In this document: positions 25,413-33,528 of the stretch, one piece after another
Numbering within the stretch: the stretch's first letter is position 1
Layout: every line of letters starts with the position of its first letter
Assembly (NCBI GenBank): GCA_902496455.1
Contig: CABVAY010000021.1
Location: 1-37,658, forward strand
Reading direction: 5' to 3'
DNA length: 37,658 nucleotides
Origin: an uncultured Collinsella sp.
GTDB lineage: Bacteria > Actinomycetota > Coriobacteriia > Coriobacteriales > Coriobacteriaceae
Notes under the pieces: model-generated
Told to the model about the DNA's origin: nothing
The model's database searches: none
Seen by the model: only the letters and a program-made list of their open reading frames with translations
Translations under genes and position numbers: made by a program

Positions 25413-25441
25413 TTGCGTCGCTCCATTATATGATGGATACT
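25413..25441 (+). promoter_or_regulatory. Candidate promoter of the second HAD gene
   Basis: TTGCGT (25413-25418) and GATACT (25436-25441) are 17 bp apart in the 75-bp gap between rlmKL and the HAD gene, with the ATG 32 bp downstream. Both hexamers are imperfect. Confidence 0.4.
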
Positions 25442-25472
25442 TCGTTTACTCTCGCCCCCGAAAGGAACCCAT

Positions 25473-26300
25473 ATGATTGATGCGTGCCCCGATTCCGCCG
25501 TGCTCTTTTTTGACGTGGACGGCACGCTGACGTCGTTCGATCCCGACAACATGACCGACAAGGACTTTTCGGCGGTTCACCCCTCGCAGACGGTCGTCGA
25601 GGCGTTTCATCGTCTGCGCGACGCGGGACACCAGGCATTTATCTGCACGGGTCGTCCCCTGTGGCTCATCGCGGACAGCTTGCGTGCGCTCGATCCCGCG
25701 GGCATCGTTGCCATGGCAGGCGCCACGCTCGAGGTCGAGGGCCGCGTGGTGCATGAGGACTGCTTTGACGAAGACATTGTTGCGGAGCTCGCTCGCCGTA
25801 TGGTCGCGGCAGGGATTGAAGCCTTTTTCGAGACCAACGTGGCTACTTTTGCCCTGGAACCCGCGGGCGTTGAGCAGTCGTCTCTGATCGGCACTTCTGT
25901 GGTGCACAGCACCGAGGAAATGCGCGTCGACGGCCGTCTGCGCGTGGGCAAGGTAGGCATCGTCGCGAGCGACCTGGCTCGCGTAGCCAACGATGATGGC
26001 TTTATCGATCGCGAGTTTGAGCTGTGCAACACCGGTGGTCAGAATCGCGAGCTGAGCCCCAAGGGCATCGACAAGGGCGTGGGCGTGGCGCGAGCGCTGG
26101 AATACCTGGGTCGCACCGGCAACGCGCGCACCTTTGGCTTCGGCGATTCGGGTAACGACCTGGGCATGCTCGCTGCGGTCGAGACGGCTGTCGCCATGGG
26201 CAACGCCATGCCCGAGGTCAAGGCGGTCGCCGACTACGTGACCGACGATGTCGCACACGACGGCACCGTCACAGCGATGCAGCATTTCGGCCTCATCTAA
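25473..26300 (+). CDS. HAD-family phosphatase (Cof type)
   Basis: A 275-residue cytosolic phosphatase of the Cof/type IIB HAD class. Motif I is FFDVDGTLTSFD near residues 11-22, motif II is the Thr in ICTGRP near 55, Lys in SPKGIDKGVGV near 195, and motif IV is FGDSGNDLGML near 223-233. It is similar in length and C-terminal layout to the PTS-linked phosphatase at 21914, so the two may be paralogues. The substrate is unknown, with sugar phosphates most common in this class. AAAGGA precedes the ATG. It appears to be a single-gene unit divergent from rlmKL. Confidence 0.88.
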   Translation: MIDACPDSAVLFFDVDGTLTSFDPDNMTDKDFSAVHPSQTVVEAFHRLRDAGHQAFICTGRPLWLIADSLRALDPAGIVAMAGATLEVEGRVVHEDCFDEDIVAELARRMVAAGIEAFFETNVATFALEPAGVEQSSLIGTSVVHSTEEMRVDGRLRVGKVGIVASDLARVANDDGFIDREFELCNTGGQNRELSPKGIDKGVGVARALEYLGRTGNARTFGFGDSGNDLGMLAAVETAVAMGNAMPEVKAVADYVTDDVAHDGTVTAMQHFGLI

Positions 26301-26493
26301 TGAATCCCGCATTCTGACGTTTGCTCAAACTGCGACTCTTTGCTTTTGCATGCTCAATCGATTTATTAATCCAAACACTGAGGTGTTTATACCGTTCGCC
26401 GAGAAGATAAAAAACCGCAGCTCACGCCTTGATAAACGTAGGTAAAGTGTTTAGCAGCTCAATGCCCGCGTGCAAACGAAAGGAATCAGGCAG

Positions 26494-27198
26494 ATGGCAA
26501 TCAAGGTGTTCGCTGACGGTGCAAACCTCGAGGGCATGCTCGACATGTACGAGAACGGCAACGTTCAGGGCTTCACGACCAACCCGTCCCTTATGAAGAA
26601 GGGCGGCGTGACGGATTACCGTGCGTTTGCCAAAGAGGTCTTGACCCACATCACCGATGTGTCCGTCTCGTTTGAGGTCTTTGCCGACGACGTCGAGACC
26701 ATGGAGGTCGAGGCGCGCGAGATCGCTACCTGGGCCGAGAACGTCTACGTCAAGATTCCGTGCGTGACCACCAAGGGCGAGTCCACCGCCGAGCTGGTGC
26801 GCAAGCTTTCGGCCGACGGCATCAAGGTCAACGTCACCACCATCTTTACGCCTAAGCAGGTTGACGAGATGGTCGAGGCCGTTGACACCGAGACGCCGTC
26901 CATCATCTCGCTCTTTGCCGGCCGCATCGCCGACACCGGCGTCGACCCCATTCCGTTTATGACGGAGTCGGTCAAGAAGGCCGCCATCAAGCCCAACTGT
27001 GAGGTCCTGTGGGCGTCCACGCGCGAGCTCATTAACATTTACCAGGCAGAAGCCTGCGGTTGCCAGATCATTACGGTGCCCAACAGCATCCTGGCCAAGC
27101 GCAAGAACATCGGTCGCGACCCGTACGAGGTCTCGCTCGACACCGTGCGCGGCTTTGCCAAGGATATCGCCTCGCTCGGCTTTCATATTCTGCCGTAA
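26494..27198 (+). CDS. Transaldolase / fructose-6-phosphate aldolase family protein
   Basis: A 234-residue TIM-barrel class I aldolase of the small transaldolase/Fsa subfamily. The signature FTTNPSLMKKGG is at residues 27-38, the Schiff-base Lys87 lies in VYVKIPC, and NVTTIFTPKQ follows near 111-120. Members transfer dihydroxyacetone units (pentose phosphate pathway) or cleave fructose-6-phosphate, and sequence alone does not settle which. ATG 26494 is chosen with AAAGGA nine bases upstream; the in-frame GTG at 26470 has no site. The stop codon directly abuts a long inverted-repeat element. The 193-bp region upstream is AT-rich and has no promoter I can call with confidence. Confidence 0.9.
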   Translation: MAIKVFADGANLEGMLDMYENGNVQGFTTNPSLMKKGGVTDYRAFAKEVLTHITDVSVSFEVFADDVETMEVEAREIATWAENVYVKIPCVTTKGESTAELVRKLSADGIKVNVTTIFTPKQVDEMVEAVDTETPSIISLFAGRIADTGVDPIPFMTESVKKAAIKPNCEVLWASTRELINIYQAEACGCQIITVPNSILAKRKNIGRDPYEVSLDTVRGFAKDIASLGFHILP

Positions 27199-27415
27199 GC
27201 AAGGGTACCCCCTGTAGCGACGTGCAAAATCGCGAGTATTCAGCAAGGTAAAGGTCTTTATCAGTTAACCGAAGCATGGAACGGCCCCCGTTTTGGCTCT
27301 GACGACGCTAAAACGGGGGCTGTTTTTTTGTTTTTTCGTCTCTGAGGGGCATCCGGAACGGTGGAATTTGCAGAATACTCGCGATTTTGCACATCGCTAC
27401 AGGGGGTACCTTTGC
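27199..27415. repeat. Long inverted-repeat element (48-bp arms) enclosing a terminator
   Basis: Arms 27199-27246 and 27368-27415 are inverted copies identical at 45 of 48 positions. Both contain ACCCCCTGTAGCGA and GCAAAATCGCGAGTATTC. The left arm begins directly after the transaldolase stop and the right arm ends ten bases before the tex stop. The 121-bp centre holds a strong terminator. The layout resembles a MITE-like or palindromic mobile repeat. No target duplication is obvious, since coding sequence abuts one side. Confidence 0.8.
27284..27330 (+). terminator. Rho-independent terminator inside the inverted-repeat element
   Basis: GCCCCCGTTTTGGC (27284-27297) pairs with GCTAAAACGGGGGC (27307-27320) with one mismatched position, followed by TGTTTTTTTG and a second T-run. 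It terminates the transaldolase transcript. It lies within the 27199-27415 element, so the element may have brought its own terminator. Confidence 0.87.
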
Positions 27416-27424
27416 TTTGGCGGT

Positions 27425-29572
27425 TTACTTGCCCTGCACCATGGTGAGCGAGATCTTCTTGCGGTCGCGATCGACCTTTTCGACCCACACCTTGACCGTG
27501 TCACCGACGCGCACGACGTCGCTGGGGTGCTTGACAAAGCGGTTGGCCAGCTTAGAGATATGTACGAGGCCGTCCTGGTGCACTCCCACGTCGACGAAGG
27601 CGCCAAAGTCGACGACGTTGCGCACCGTGCCCTTGAGCTCCATGCCGGGTTCCAGGTCGTCGATGGAAAGTGCCGAGCGGCTAAAGACCACCTCGGGCGC
27701 GTCGTCGCGCGGGTCGCGGCCGGGCTTCTTGAGCTCGTTGACGATGTCGATGAGCGTGAGGGTGCCGCAGTCCAGGTCGCTTGCCAGCGTCGAGATGCTG
27801 CCCAGACGGCGCTCGATGTCGGGTACGCCGCCGCGGCTAAGCTCGCTTGCCGCCACGCCTGCGCGCTCAAGGACGGCCGTGGCTACCTCGTAGCTCTCGG
27901 GGTGGACGCTCGTCGCGTCGAGCGGGTTCTTACCGCCGCTGATGCGCAGGAAGCCCGCGGCGTTGAGATATGCCTTGGGCCCCAGCTTGGGGACCTTCTT
28001 AAGCTGGCGGCGATCGGTAAAGGCGCCGTTTTCCTCGCGGTAGGCCACGATGTTCTTGGCCACGCTCGGCGTGATGCCCGATACGTATCCCAGCAGGCTC
28101 GCGCTCGCGGTGTTGACGTCGACGCCCACACGGTTGACGACGTCTTCCACCACGTGGCCCAGGGTGCACGAAAGCTCGGCCTGGTCAAGGTCGTGCTGGT
28201 ACTGACCCACGCCGATGGACTGAGGCGGAATCTTAACGAGCTCTGCCAACGGATCCTGCAGGCGGCGGCCCAGGCTCATGGCGCCACGCACGGTGACGTC
28301 CAGGTCGGGGTATTCCTGACTGGCGAGCTCGGAGGCGGAGTACACCGACGCGCCGGCCTCATTGACGATGGTGTAGCGAAGGCTGGGCGCCTGCTCGGCA
28401 ATGAACTCCGAGACGACTTCCTCGGTCTCGCGGCTGGCGGTGCCGTTGCCGATGACGATGGTGTTGACGCCATCCTTCTTGACGAGGCGGGCGAGCTCGC
28501 GCTTGGTGCCGGCGACGTCGTGGCGCGGCTTGGTGGGGTAGACCACGCCGTGGTCGAGTAGCTTGCCGGTCTCGTCCATGACGGCGACCTTGCAGCCGGT
28601 GCGGTAGCCCGGGTCGAGCGCGAGCACGCGTGCGCCGCGCACGGGACGTGCCGAGAGCAGGCCCTCGAGATTCTTGGCAAAGACGTTGATGGCCTCGGTC
28701 TGCGCGCGAACGGTGAGCTTGGCGCGGGCTTCGCGCTCCAGCGAGGGGGCCATGAGGCGCTTGTAACCGTCAGCGATGGCGGCGTCAAAGACGGGAGCAA
28801 ACACGCCCTGACGGCGGGGCCAACGGCTGCCGAGGCGTGCCGTGGCGGCAGCACCGTCGACGTTCACGCGCACGCGGAGCTTGCCCTCGCGCTCACCGCG
28901 GTCGATAGCCAGCACGCGGTGGTTGGGTATACGGCGCAGCGGCTCATCATAGCTGTAGTACGGCTCGTAGGGGGTCTTCTCGGTGGGGTCGGTGGCCTCG
29001 ACGACGATATCGGCGGTGTTTTGCGTAAAAGCGCGCAGGTCGGCGACGTTCTCGGGGTCCTCGGCCACCGTCTCGGCCACGATGTCCGCCGCGCCGGCGA
29101 GCGCCTTCTCGGGCGTGTCGAAGCCGGCTTCCTCGTTGACGTAGGCCGCGGCGGCATCGAGTGCGCTGCCCTTGGCCGAGGCCTGCATGATGATCATGTT
29201 GGCAAGCGGCTCCAGGCCTGCCTCGCGGGCCTTCTGCGCGCGGGTCATGCGCTTTTTGCGGTAGGGCTTGTAGAGGTCCTCGACACGCTGGAGCTGCGTG
29301 GCCTCGCGAATCTGCTGCTCGAGCTCGGGCGTGAGCTTGCCCTGGGCGTCGATGAGCAGAATGACGTCCTCTTTGCGCTGTTCAAGATTGCGCAGGTAGG
29401 ACAGGCGCTCGTCGAGTGCGCGCAGGGCGACGTCGTCCATGCCGCCCGTTGCTTCTTTGCGGTAGCGCGAGATAAAGGGGATGGTGTTGCCCTCGTCGAT
29501 GAGCTTGACGGCTGCCTCGATGTTGGCGGCCTTAAGGTTGAGCTCGTGGGCGAGCTGGGCGATAAGATCCAT
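27425..29572 (-). CDS. tex: Tex-family RNA-binding transcription accessory protein
   Basis: A 715-residue protein of the Tex family, conserved nucleic-acid-binding factors linked to transcription. Visible are the N-terminal helical region with NTIPFISRYRKEATGGMDD (residues ~26-44), a YqgF/RNase H-like domain starting ALDPGYRTGC near 315, helix-hairpin-helix segments near 470-560, and a C-terminal S1 domain (~640-712) that ends almost at the last residue. ATG 29572 is chosen because AAGGAG lies four bases upstream; an open extension to 29659 has no site. It is convergent with transaldolase. Confidence 0.94.
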   Translation of the reverse strand: MDLIAQLAHELNLKAANIEAAVKLIDEGNTIPFISRYRKEATGGMDDVALRALDERLSYLRNLEQRKEDVILLIDAQGKLTPELEQQIREATQLQRVEDLYKPYRKKRMTRAQKAREAGLEPLANMIIMQASAKGSALDAAAAYVNEEAGFDTPEKALAGAADIVAETVAEDPENVADLRAFTQNTADIVVEATDPTEKTPYEPYYSYDEPLRRIPNHRVLAIDRGEREGKLRVRVNVDGAAATARLGSRWPRRQGVFAPVFDAAIADGYKRLMAPSLEREARAKLTVRAQTEAINVFAKNLEGLLSARPVRGARVLALDPGYRTGCKVAVMDETGKLLDHGVVYPTKPRHDVAGTKRELARLVKKDGVNTIVIGNGTASRETEEVVSEFIAEQAPSLRYTIVNEAGASVYSASELASQEYPDLDVTVRGAMSLGRRLQDPLAELVKIPPQSIGVGQYQHDLDQAELSCTLGHVVEDVVNRVGVDVNTASASLLGYVSGITPSVAKNIVAYREENGAFTDRRQLKKVPKLGPKAYLNAAGFLRISGGKNPLDATSVHPESYEVATAVLERAGVAASELSRGGVPDIERRLGSISTLASDLDCGTLTLIDIVNELKKPGRDPRDDAPEVVFSRSALSIDDLEPGMELKGTVRNVVDFGAFVDVGVHQDGLVHISKLANRFVKHPSDVVRVGDTVKVWVEKVDRDRKKISLTMVQGK

Positions 29573-29652
29573 GGGACTCCTTGCGTTTAAGGTGCGTTTG
29601 CAGCACAGGGCTACCAAGGATACCACCCGTTTCAAAAGACTGTTTTGGGCCC

Positions 29653-29816
29653 TCGCCACGAAAACGACCTATCTACTACGTTTGAACCGTATGGGTCGAC
29701 CATCCCCCGGTTTTCAGAAAATACGCAAGCCGTCTACCTGCGCTTTTGATTTTAGGAAATATGGCATGGTTGAGGGTGATTGGCTAAACGTAGTAGATAG
29801 GCCCATTTCGTGGCGA
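29653..29816. repeat. Inverted-repeat element upstream of tex (31-bp arms)
   Basis: Arms 29653-29683 and 29786-29816 are inverted copies identical at 28 of 31 positions, sharing CCTATCTACTACGTTT and TCGCCACGAAA. Weaker complementarity continues inward, with ATGGTCGACCCAT-like sequence. The 409-bp gap 29573-29981 contains this element, about 80 bp of tex leader, and the terminator at 29880. I see no gene in it. A MITE-like or REP-like element is the likeliest reading. Confidence 0.75.
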
Positions 29817-29879
29817 ACGAATCAGGCTGAGGTGCAAAATGGCCCCCGTCTCAGAAAAATCGTCGGCAAGGTAGCAAAA

Positions 29880-29911
29880 TGCCCCGCGGGCAGGAGGCTG
29901 CTCGCGGGGCA
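29880..29911 (-). terminator. Terminator of the SDR-MFS-Gfo unit
   Basis: GCCCCGCG (29881-29888) pairs with CGCGGGGC (29903-29910), extended inward by GCAG/CTGC with a bulge. On the minus strand the stem is followed by ATTTTGC. It lies 71 bp beyond the oxidoreductase stop. Confidence 0.75.
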
Positions 29912-29981
29912 AAGAAGAGGGGCTTATTGGTGGCGGACCGAGGGGTTCGGCATGGGGTTTGCCGCGGTCTGCCCTAAGGCA

Positions 29982-31022
29982 TTACAGCTCGACGAGCTGG
30001 CCGGTCTCGGCGGCCTCCTTGATGGCGTTGAGAAGCGTGAGCGTCTTGACGTTGTCGGCGGGGGTTACGACGGGCTCGACCTCGCGGCGGACAACCTTCA
30101 CAAAGTGCTTGAGCTGCATCTTGTGTGGCAGTGCCGGGTCGACAGCCGGAATCTCCATCTGCAGCGGCTTGTGCCAGTTGGAGGCGCCGTCGTAGGAGAA
30201 CTGGTGCAGGCGGGGCAGCGACAGGGCGCCCTTGGTGCCGCCGATAAAGTAGGCGTCGGCGTCGAAGGGGCGGTACTGCGGATCCTCGCGAGCGGTTGCC
30301 TCCCAGTTCCAGGGGCTGGCGGTGGCGTCGGAGATGGTCATGCTTGCGAGCGCGCCATCGGCAAAACGGACGTTGACCACGGCGGAGTCCTCGGTCTCAA
30401 AACCGCGGGCGGCGCTGGACTGCATACCCTGGACGGCAACAGGCTCGCCCAGCAGATAGCGGAGCAGGTCGACGTCGTGAACCAGGTTGACCAGGATCGG
30501 GCCGGCACCCTTCTTGCGGCGCCACTCGACATCGAAATACTCGTCATTCTTATAGATCATGTAGTGGAAGCTCGACACGGTGAGCTTGCCCAGCTCGCCG
30601 GACTCGATGATCTCCTTGGCCTTGTTGACGAAGGGGTTGTGGCGACGGTGCTGACCTACGAGCACGGGCACGCCGGCGGTCTCGGCCTCGGCGGCGAAGG
30701 CCTGGGCATCCTCCAGGTCGTTGGAGATCGGCTTTTCGACCAGCGGCACGATGTTGCGCTTCACAGCCTCGCGGGCAACGCCCAGGTGCAGGTCGTTGGG
30801 GGTGGCGATGATGACGGCCTCGGGCTTGACCTCGTCCATCATCTGGGCGGGATCGGTGTAAAACGGCACGCCGGCGGCCTCGGCCGTGGCGCGGGCGCCC
30901 TCAAAGGCGTCGGCGATGGCGACGAGCTCGGCCTCGGGCTCTTCGGTGACAAAGCGGATGTGGTTGCGGCCCATGGCGCCGGCGCCGATAACGGCAATGC
31001 GGACGGGGTTGAGCTCAGACAT
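29982..31022 (-). CDS. Gfo/Idh/MocA family oxidoreductase
   Basis: A 346-residue NAD(P)-dependent sugar or polyol dehydrogenase of the Gfo/Idh/MocA family. The N-terminal Rossmann motif is VIGAGAMGRNH (residues 11-21), the family motif VEKPIS follows near 93-98, and the C-terminal alpha/beta domain has the usual length. ATG 31022 has AAGGAG five bases upstream. It is third in a minus-strand group after an SDR and an MFS transporter, so it likely oxidises or epimerises the imported compound or its first product. The substrate (inositol-like, sugar acid or other) is unknown. Confidence 0.9.
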   Translation of the reverse strand: MSELNPVRIAVIGAGAMGRNHIRFVTEEPEAELVAIADAFEGARATAEAAGVPFYTDPAQMMDEVKPEAVIIATPNDLHLGVAREAVKRNIVPLVEKPISNDLEDAQAFAAEAETAGVPVLVGQHRRHNPFVNKAKEIIESGELGKLTVSSFHYMIYKNDEYFDVEWRRKKGAGPILVNLVHDVDLLRYLLGEPVAVQGMQSSAARGFETEDSAVVNVRFADGALASMTISDATASPWNWEATAREDPQYRPFDADAYFIGGTKGALSLPRLHQFSYDGASNWHKPLQMEIPAVDPALPHKMQLKHFVKVVRREVEPVVTPADNVKTLTLLNAIKEAAETGQLVEL

Positions 31023-31052
31023 TTCGACTCCTTAATACTGGTGACCGGTGGA

Positions 31053-31083
31053 ATGCGACAAAGGGGCTGTCCCTTTGCCGCAT
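31053..31083. repeat. Hairpin of the constant-core family, copy 3
   Basis: ATGCGACAAAGGG (31053-31065) pairs with CCCTTTGCCGCAT (31071-31083) around GCTGT, with one mismatch. It lies between the MFS and Gfo genes of one minus-strand group. The core matches the hairpins at 8095 and 10589, and the outer ATGCG/CGCAT arm is unique to this copy. No T-run follows on either strand, so an mRNA-processing or partial-termination role is possible. Confidence 0.75.
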
Positions 31084-31091
31084 CGGTAAAA

Positions 31092-32348
31092 CTAGGCGGA
31101 CTTCTTCTTGCTGTCGGAGACCATCATGTAGACGGTGAGTACGACGGCGATGGCGGCGATCACAATGGCGCCGTAGAAGGACTGCTGGTAGGCGGCGCTG
31201 CCGGCCTCGGCGTGATACAGCACGGCGGTGATGGGCTGGCTGATCCAGGTGGAAGCGGCGTAGCCCAAAAACATGATGCCGTAGTTGACGCCGATGTTGC
31301 TGGTGCCAAAGGCGCCACCGGTGAGCGGCGGGTAGATGACGAGCAGGGCGCCAAAGCTAAAGCCGAGCAGGGCGAGCGCCACAAAGAACATGCTCTGCGT
31401 AAAGCTCATCGACATGATGACGAGTGCGACGATGGTGACGACAAGGCTGATGAGCAGCGACTTATAGGCGCCGAGCTTGTCGATGATCTGGCCAAAGGAC
31501 AGACGACCGACCAGGTTGGCGCAGGTGTTGACGGAGACGACCACACCGCCGAGGGCGACGGCCGCGGCGCTCGTGGGGTCGGCGAAGAGCTGGACGGCGG
31601 CGATGGAGGCAACCTTGCCCACGAGCAGGGTGCCCGCGGTGGCGGCGAAGGCGAAGGTGACGATGAGGACCCAGAAGCGCGGGGTCTTGACCATCTCGCC
31701 CGGGGTGAGGTCGCCGAAGGTGCCGGCGTGCGCGCCGCCCTTGGGGGCCTCGAAGCCCTCGGGCAGCCAACCGGCCTCGGGGGCCTTCAAGAACAGGGCG
31801 GAGGCGGCGATCATCACAAAGAAGATGACGCCGAGTGCCTTAAGGGCGCCAAAGATACCCAGGCTCGGGATGAGCAGCGAGGCGAGCACCGGGGACAGTA
31901 CGGCGGGGCCGGCGGTCGAAGCGGCCAGGGTGATGCCGGAGGCGAGACCCTTCTTGTCGATGAACCACTTTTGGCCGGTGGTGAGCGCCGGGTTGTAGCC
32001 CAGGCCGTTGCCGATGGCGGCGACGAGCGAGAACCACAGGTAGAACTGCCACGGCTCGGTGACGGTGCCGGACATAAACCAGCCCAGGCCGTAGCACACA
32101 GCGGCGGCGATCACGACGTTGCGCGGGCCGATCTTATCGGAGATACGGCCGGCGAAGATGCCCGTCACGGCCATGATGGTCTGAAAGACCGGGAACGCCC
32201 AGGTAAGGGCGCTGGACCACTCGGGGTAGACGGCGAGCAGGTTCTTGCTCACGACGGAATACAGCGCGATGGAGCTGATGAAGAACATGGTGACGCACGC
32301 GGCGGAAAGCACGACGGCGCGACCCTTGTTGGAGTTGGTGGAAGCCAT
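31092..32348 (-). CDS. MFS transporter, OFA (oxalate/formate antiporter-like) type
   Basis: A 418-residue twelve-helix major facilitator. The motif GRISDKIGPRNV near residues 66-77 fits the loop 2-3 MFS signature, and WAFPVFQTIMAVTGIFAG plus GLGYNPALTTGQKWF are typical of the OFA family, which moves small carboxylates. A short basic C-terminus (DSKKKSA) follows the last helix. AAAGAG lies four bases before ATG 32348. It lies between SDR and Gfo dehydrogenase genes, so it probably imports their substrate, perhaps a sugar acid or other monocarboxylate, which is inference. Confidence 0.88.
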   Translation of the reverse strand: MASTNSNKGRAVVLSAACVTMFFISSIALYSVVSKNLLAVYPEWSSALTWAFPVFQTIMAVTGIFAGRISDKIGPRNVVIAAAVCYGLGWFMSGTVTEPWQFYLWFSLVAAIGNGLGYNPALTTGQKWFIDKKGLASGITLAASTAGPAVLSPVLASLLIPSLGIFGALKALGVIFFVMIAASALFLKAPEAGWLPEGFEAPKGGAHAGTFGDLTPGEMVKTPRFWVLIVTFAFAATAGTLLVGKVASIAAVQLFADPTSAAAVALGGVVVSVNTCANLVGRLSFGQIIDKLGAYKSLLISLVVTIVALVIMSMSFTQSMFFVALALLGFSFGALLVIYPPLTGGAFGTSNIGVNYGIMFLGYAASTWISQPITAVLYHAEAGSAAYQQSFYGAIVIAAIAVVLTVYMMVSDSKKKSA

Positions 32349-32413
32349 TGGACTCTTTCTAATCGATACGGGGGAGGAGCGGGCGTGTCCGCGGGCCTCC
32401 CTGTTAGGTTGGT

Positions 32414-33295
32414 TTACTGGTCAGTCGGCTTGGCGACGCCGGACTCATCGGACCAGAGCTCGACACCCTTGTTCTTAAGGTAGTTGTCGGCATAGGCGCG
32501 ACGGCCGCCGGGTTTGGCGGTGAGGTCGCCCATCATGTTGGAGAAGCCGCCGTCGACCTTGATGGCGTCGCCGGTGGTAAAGTCCGAGCGCTTGGACGCC
32601 AGGAACATGACGGCGTTGGCGATATCGCTGACCTCGCCGATGCGGCGCGTGGCGATCAGGCGGCTGCGGCTCTTTTCGACCTCGGGGTCGGCGTAGAAGT
32701 TGGCCGACATCGGGGTCTTAACGAAGCAGGGCTCGACGCAGTTGGAGCGGACGCCGTAGGGGCCCCACTCGGCGGCGAGCATCTTGGACATCATGTTGAC
32801 GCCCGCCTTGGTGGAGCTGTACACGCCCGAGAACGTCTCGGGGGAGTGGCTGGCGACGGTCGAGATGTGCACCAGGCGGCCCTGGCCGGCCTTGATCATC
32901 TCGCGACCAAAACGCTGCGAGGTGATGAAGTAGCCGGTGAGGTTGACGTTGAGCACCTGCTCCCAGTCGCTCAGCGGCAGGTCCTCCATGGCGGCGAAGC
33001 GCAGGATGCCGGCGGTGTTGACGAGAACGTCGACGCGGCCGAAGTCGGCGATGGTGGCGTCGACGGCAGCCTGAACCTCGGCCTCGTCGGTGGCGTTCAT
33101 CTTGTAACCCTCGGCGTGGATGCCAAACTCGGCAGCGAGGTCGGCGGCAGCAGCCTTGACCTTCTCCTCGTCCAGGTCGAGCAGGACGACGTTGGCGCCG
33201 TTGCGGGCGAACTCGCGGCAAATCTCGACGCCCATACCGCCGAGCGCGCCAGTCACGGCGCAGACATCGCCCTCGAGCTTAAGCCAATTGCTCAT
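32414..33295 (-). CDS. SDR-family NAD-dependent oxidoreductase
   Basis: A 293-residue classical short-chain dehydrogenase. The cofactor motif is TGALGGMG (residues 15-22). Asp40 at the end of the second strand (VVLLDLDEEK) favours NAD over NADP. NTAG is at 93-96, the catalytic Ser/Thr lies in HISTVAS (143-149), and Tyr159 and Lys163 are in YSSTKAG. GDAIKVDGGF ends the fold, and a ~35-residue C-terminal extension follows. An AAGGGAAG site precedes ATG 33295. It is the first gene of the minus-strand group and probably the target of the divergent LysR regulator. Confidence 0.9.
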   Translation of the reverse strand: MSNWLKLEGDVCAVTGALGGMGVEICREFARNGANVVLLDLDEEKVKAAAADLAAEFGIHAEGYKMNATDEAEVQAAVDATIADFGRVDVLVNTAGILRFAAMEDLPLSDWEQVLNVNLTGYFITSQRFGREMIKAGQGRLVHISTVASHSPETFSGVYSSTKAGVNMMSKMLAAEWGPYGVRSNCVEPCFVKTPMSANFYADPEVEKSRSRLIATRRIGEVSDIANAVMFLASKRSDFTTGDAIKVDGGFSNMMGDLTAKPGGRRAYADNYLKNKGVELWSDESGVAKPTDQ

Positions 33296-33528
33296 AGGAA
33301 CTTCCCTTCTTGTGCCTCCCGGTGGGTCGCTCCCATTAACCGACCCACGTGGTTTTCGCTGGTTATCGTATGCTTTGCATTTGCGCAGGTGAATTGCATA
33401 TTTGTTAGAATGACGTTAACCGTAGGTTTATACTGTGCGATGCAGTTTTTTCTCAATTGAGCGCGTGACCTGCCAAAACGACCCCCTTCGGCAGTTCATT
33501 GCCATGCGTCTGGAAACGGGAGATTGAC
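33296..33528. promoter_or_regulatory. Divergent control region between SDR and LysR genes
   Basis: An AT-richer 233-bp gap between divergent genes. GTGGGTCG (33322-33329) is inverted as CGACCCAC (33341-33348) in the SDR leader, overlapping the palindrome CACGTG (33346-33351). A TATACT -10-like box for the LysR gene lies at 33429-33434 without a clear -35. The region is the expected binding site of the LysR regulator, but no single T-N11-A box stands out. Confidence 0.4.

Noticed and set aside
29481..32483. A 1000-codon open frame on the + strand
   Set aside because: It lies antisense to the tex start, the Gfo gene and the MFS gene, all of which have clear family motifs and ribosome sites. 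Long antisense frames are common at this GC content. Its translation is Gly/Asp/His-rich with no domain.
32414..33295. Possible bile-acid hydroxysteroid dehydrogenase, as known from Collinsella
   Set aside because: It is a generic classical SDR, and the motifs I recall from Collinsella 7-beta-HSDH are not present. The sugar/acid catabolic neighbours fit better.
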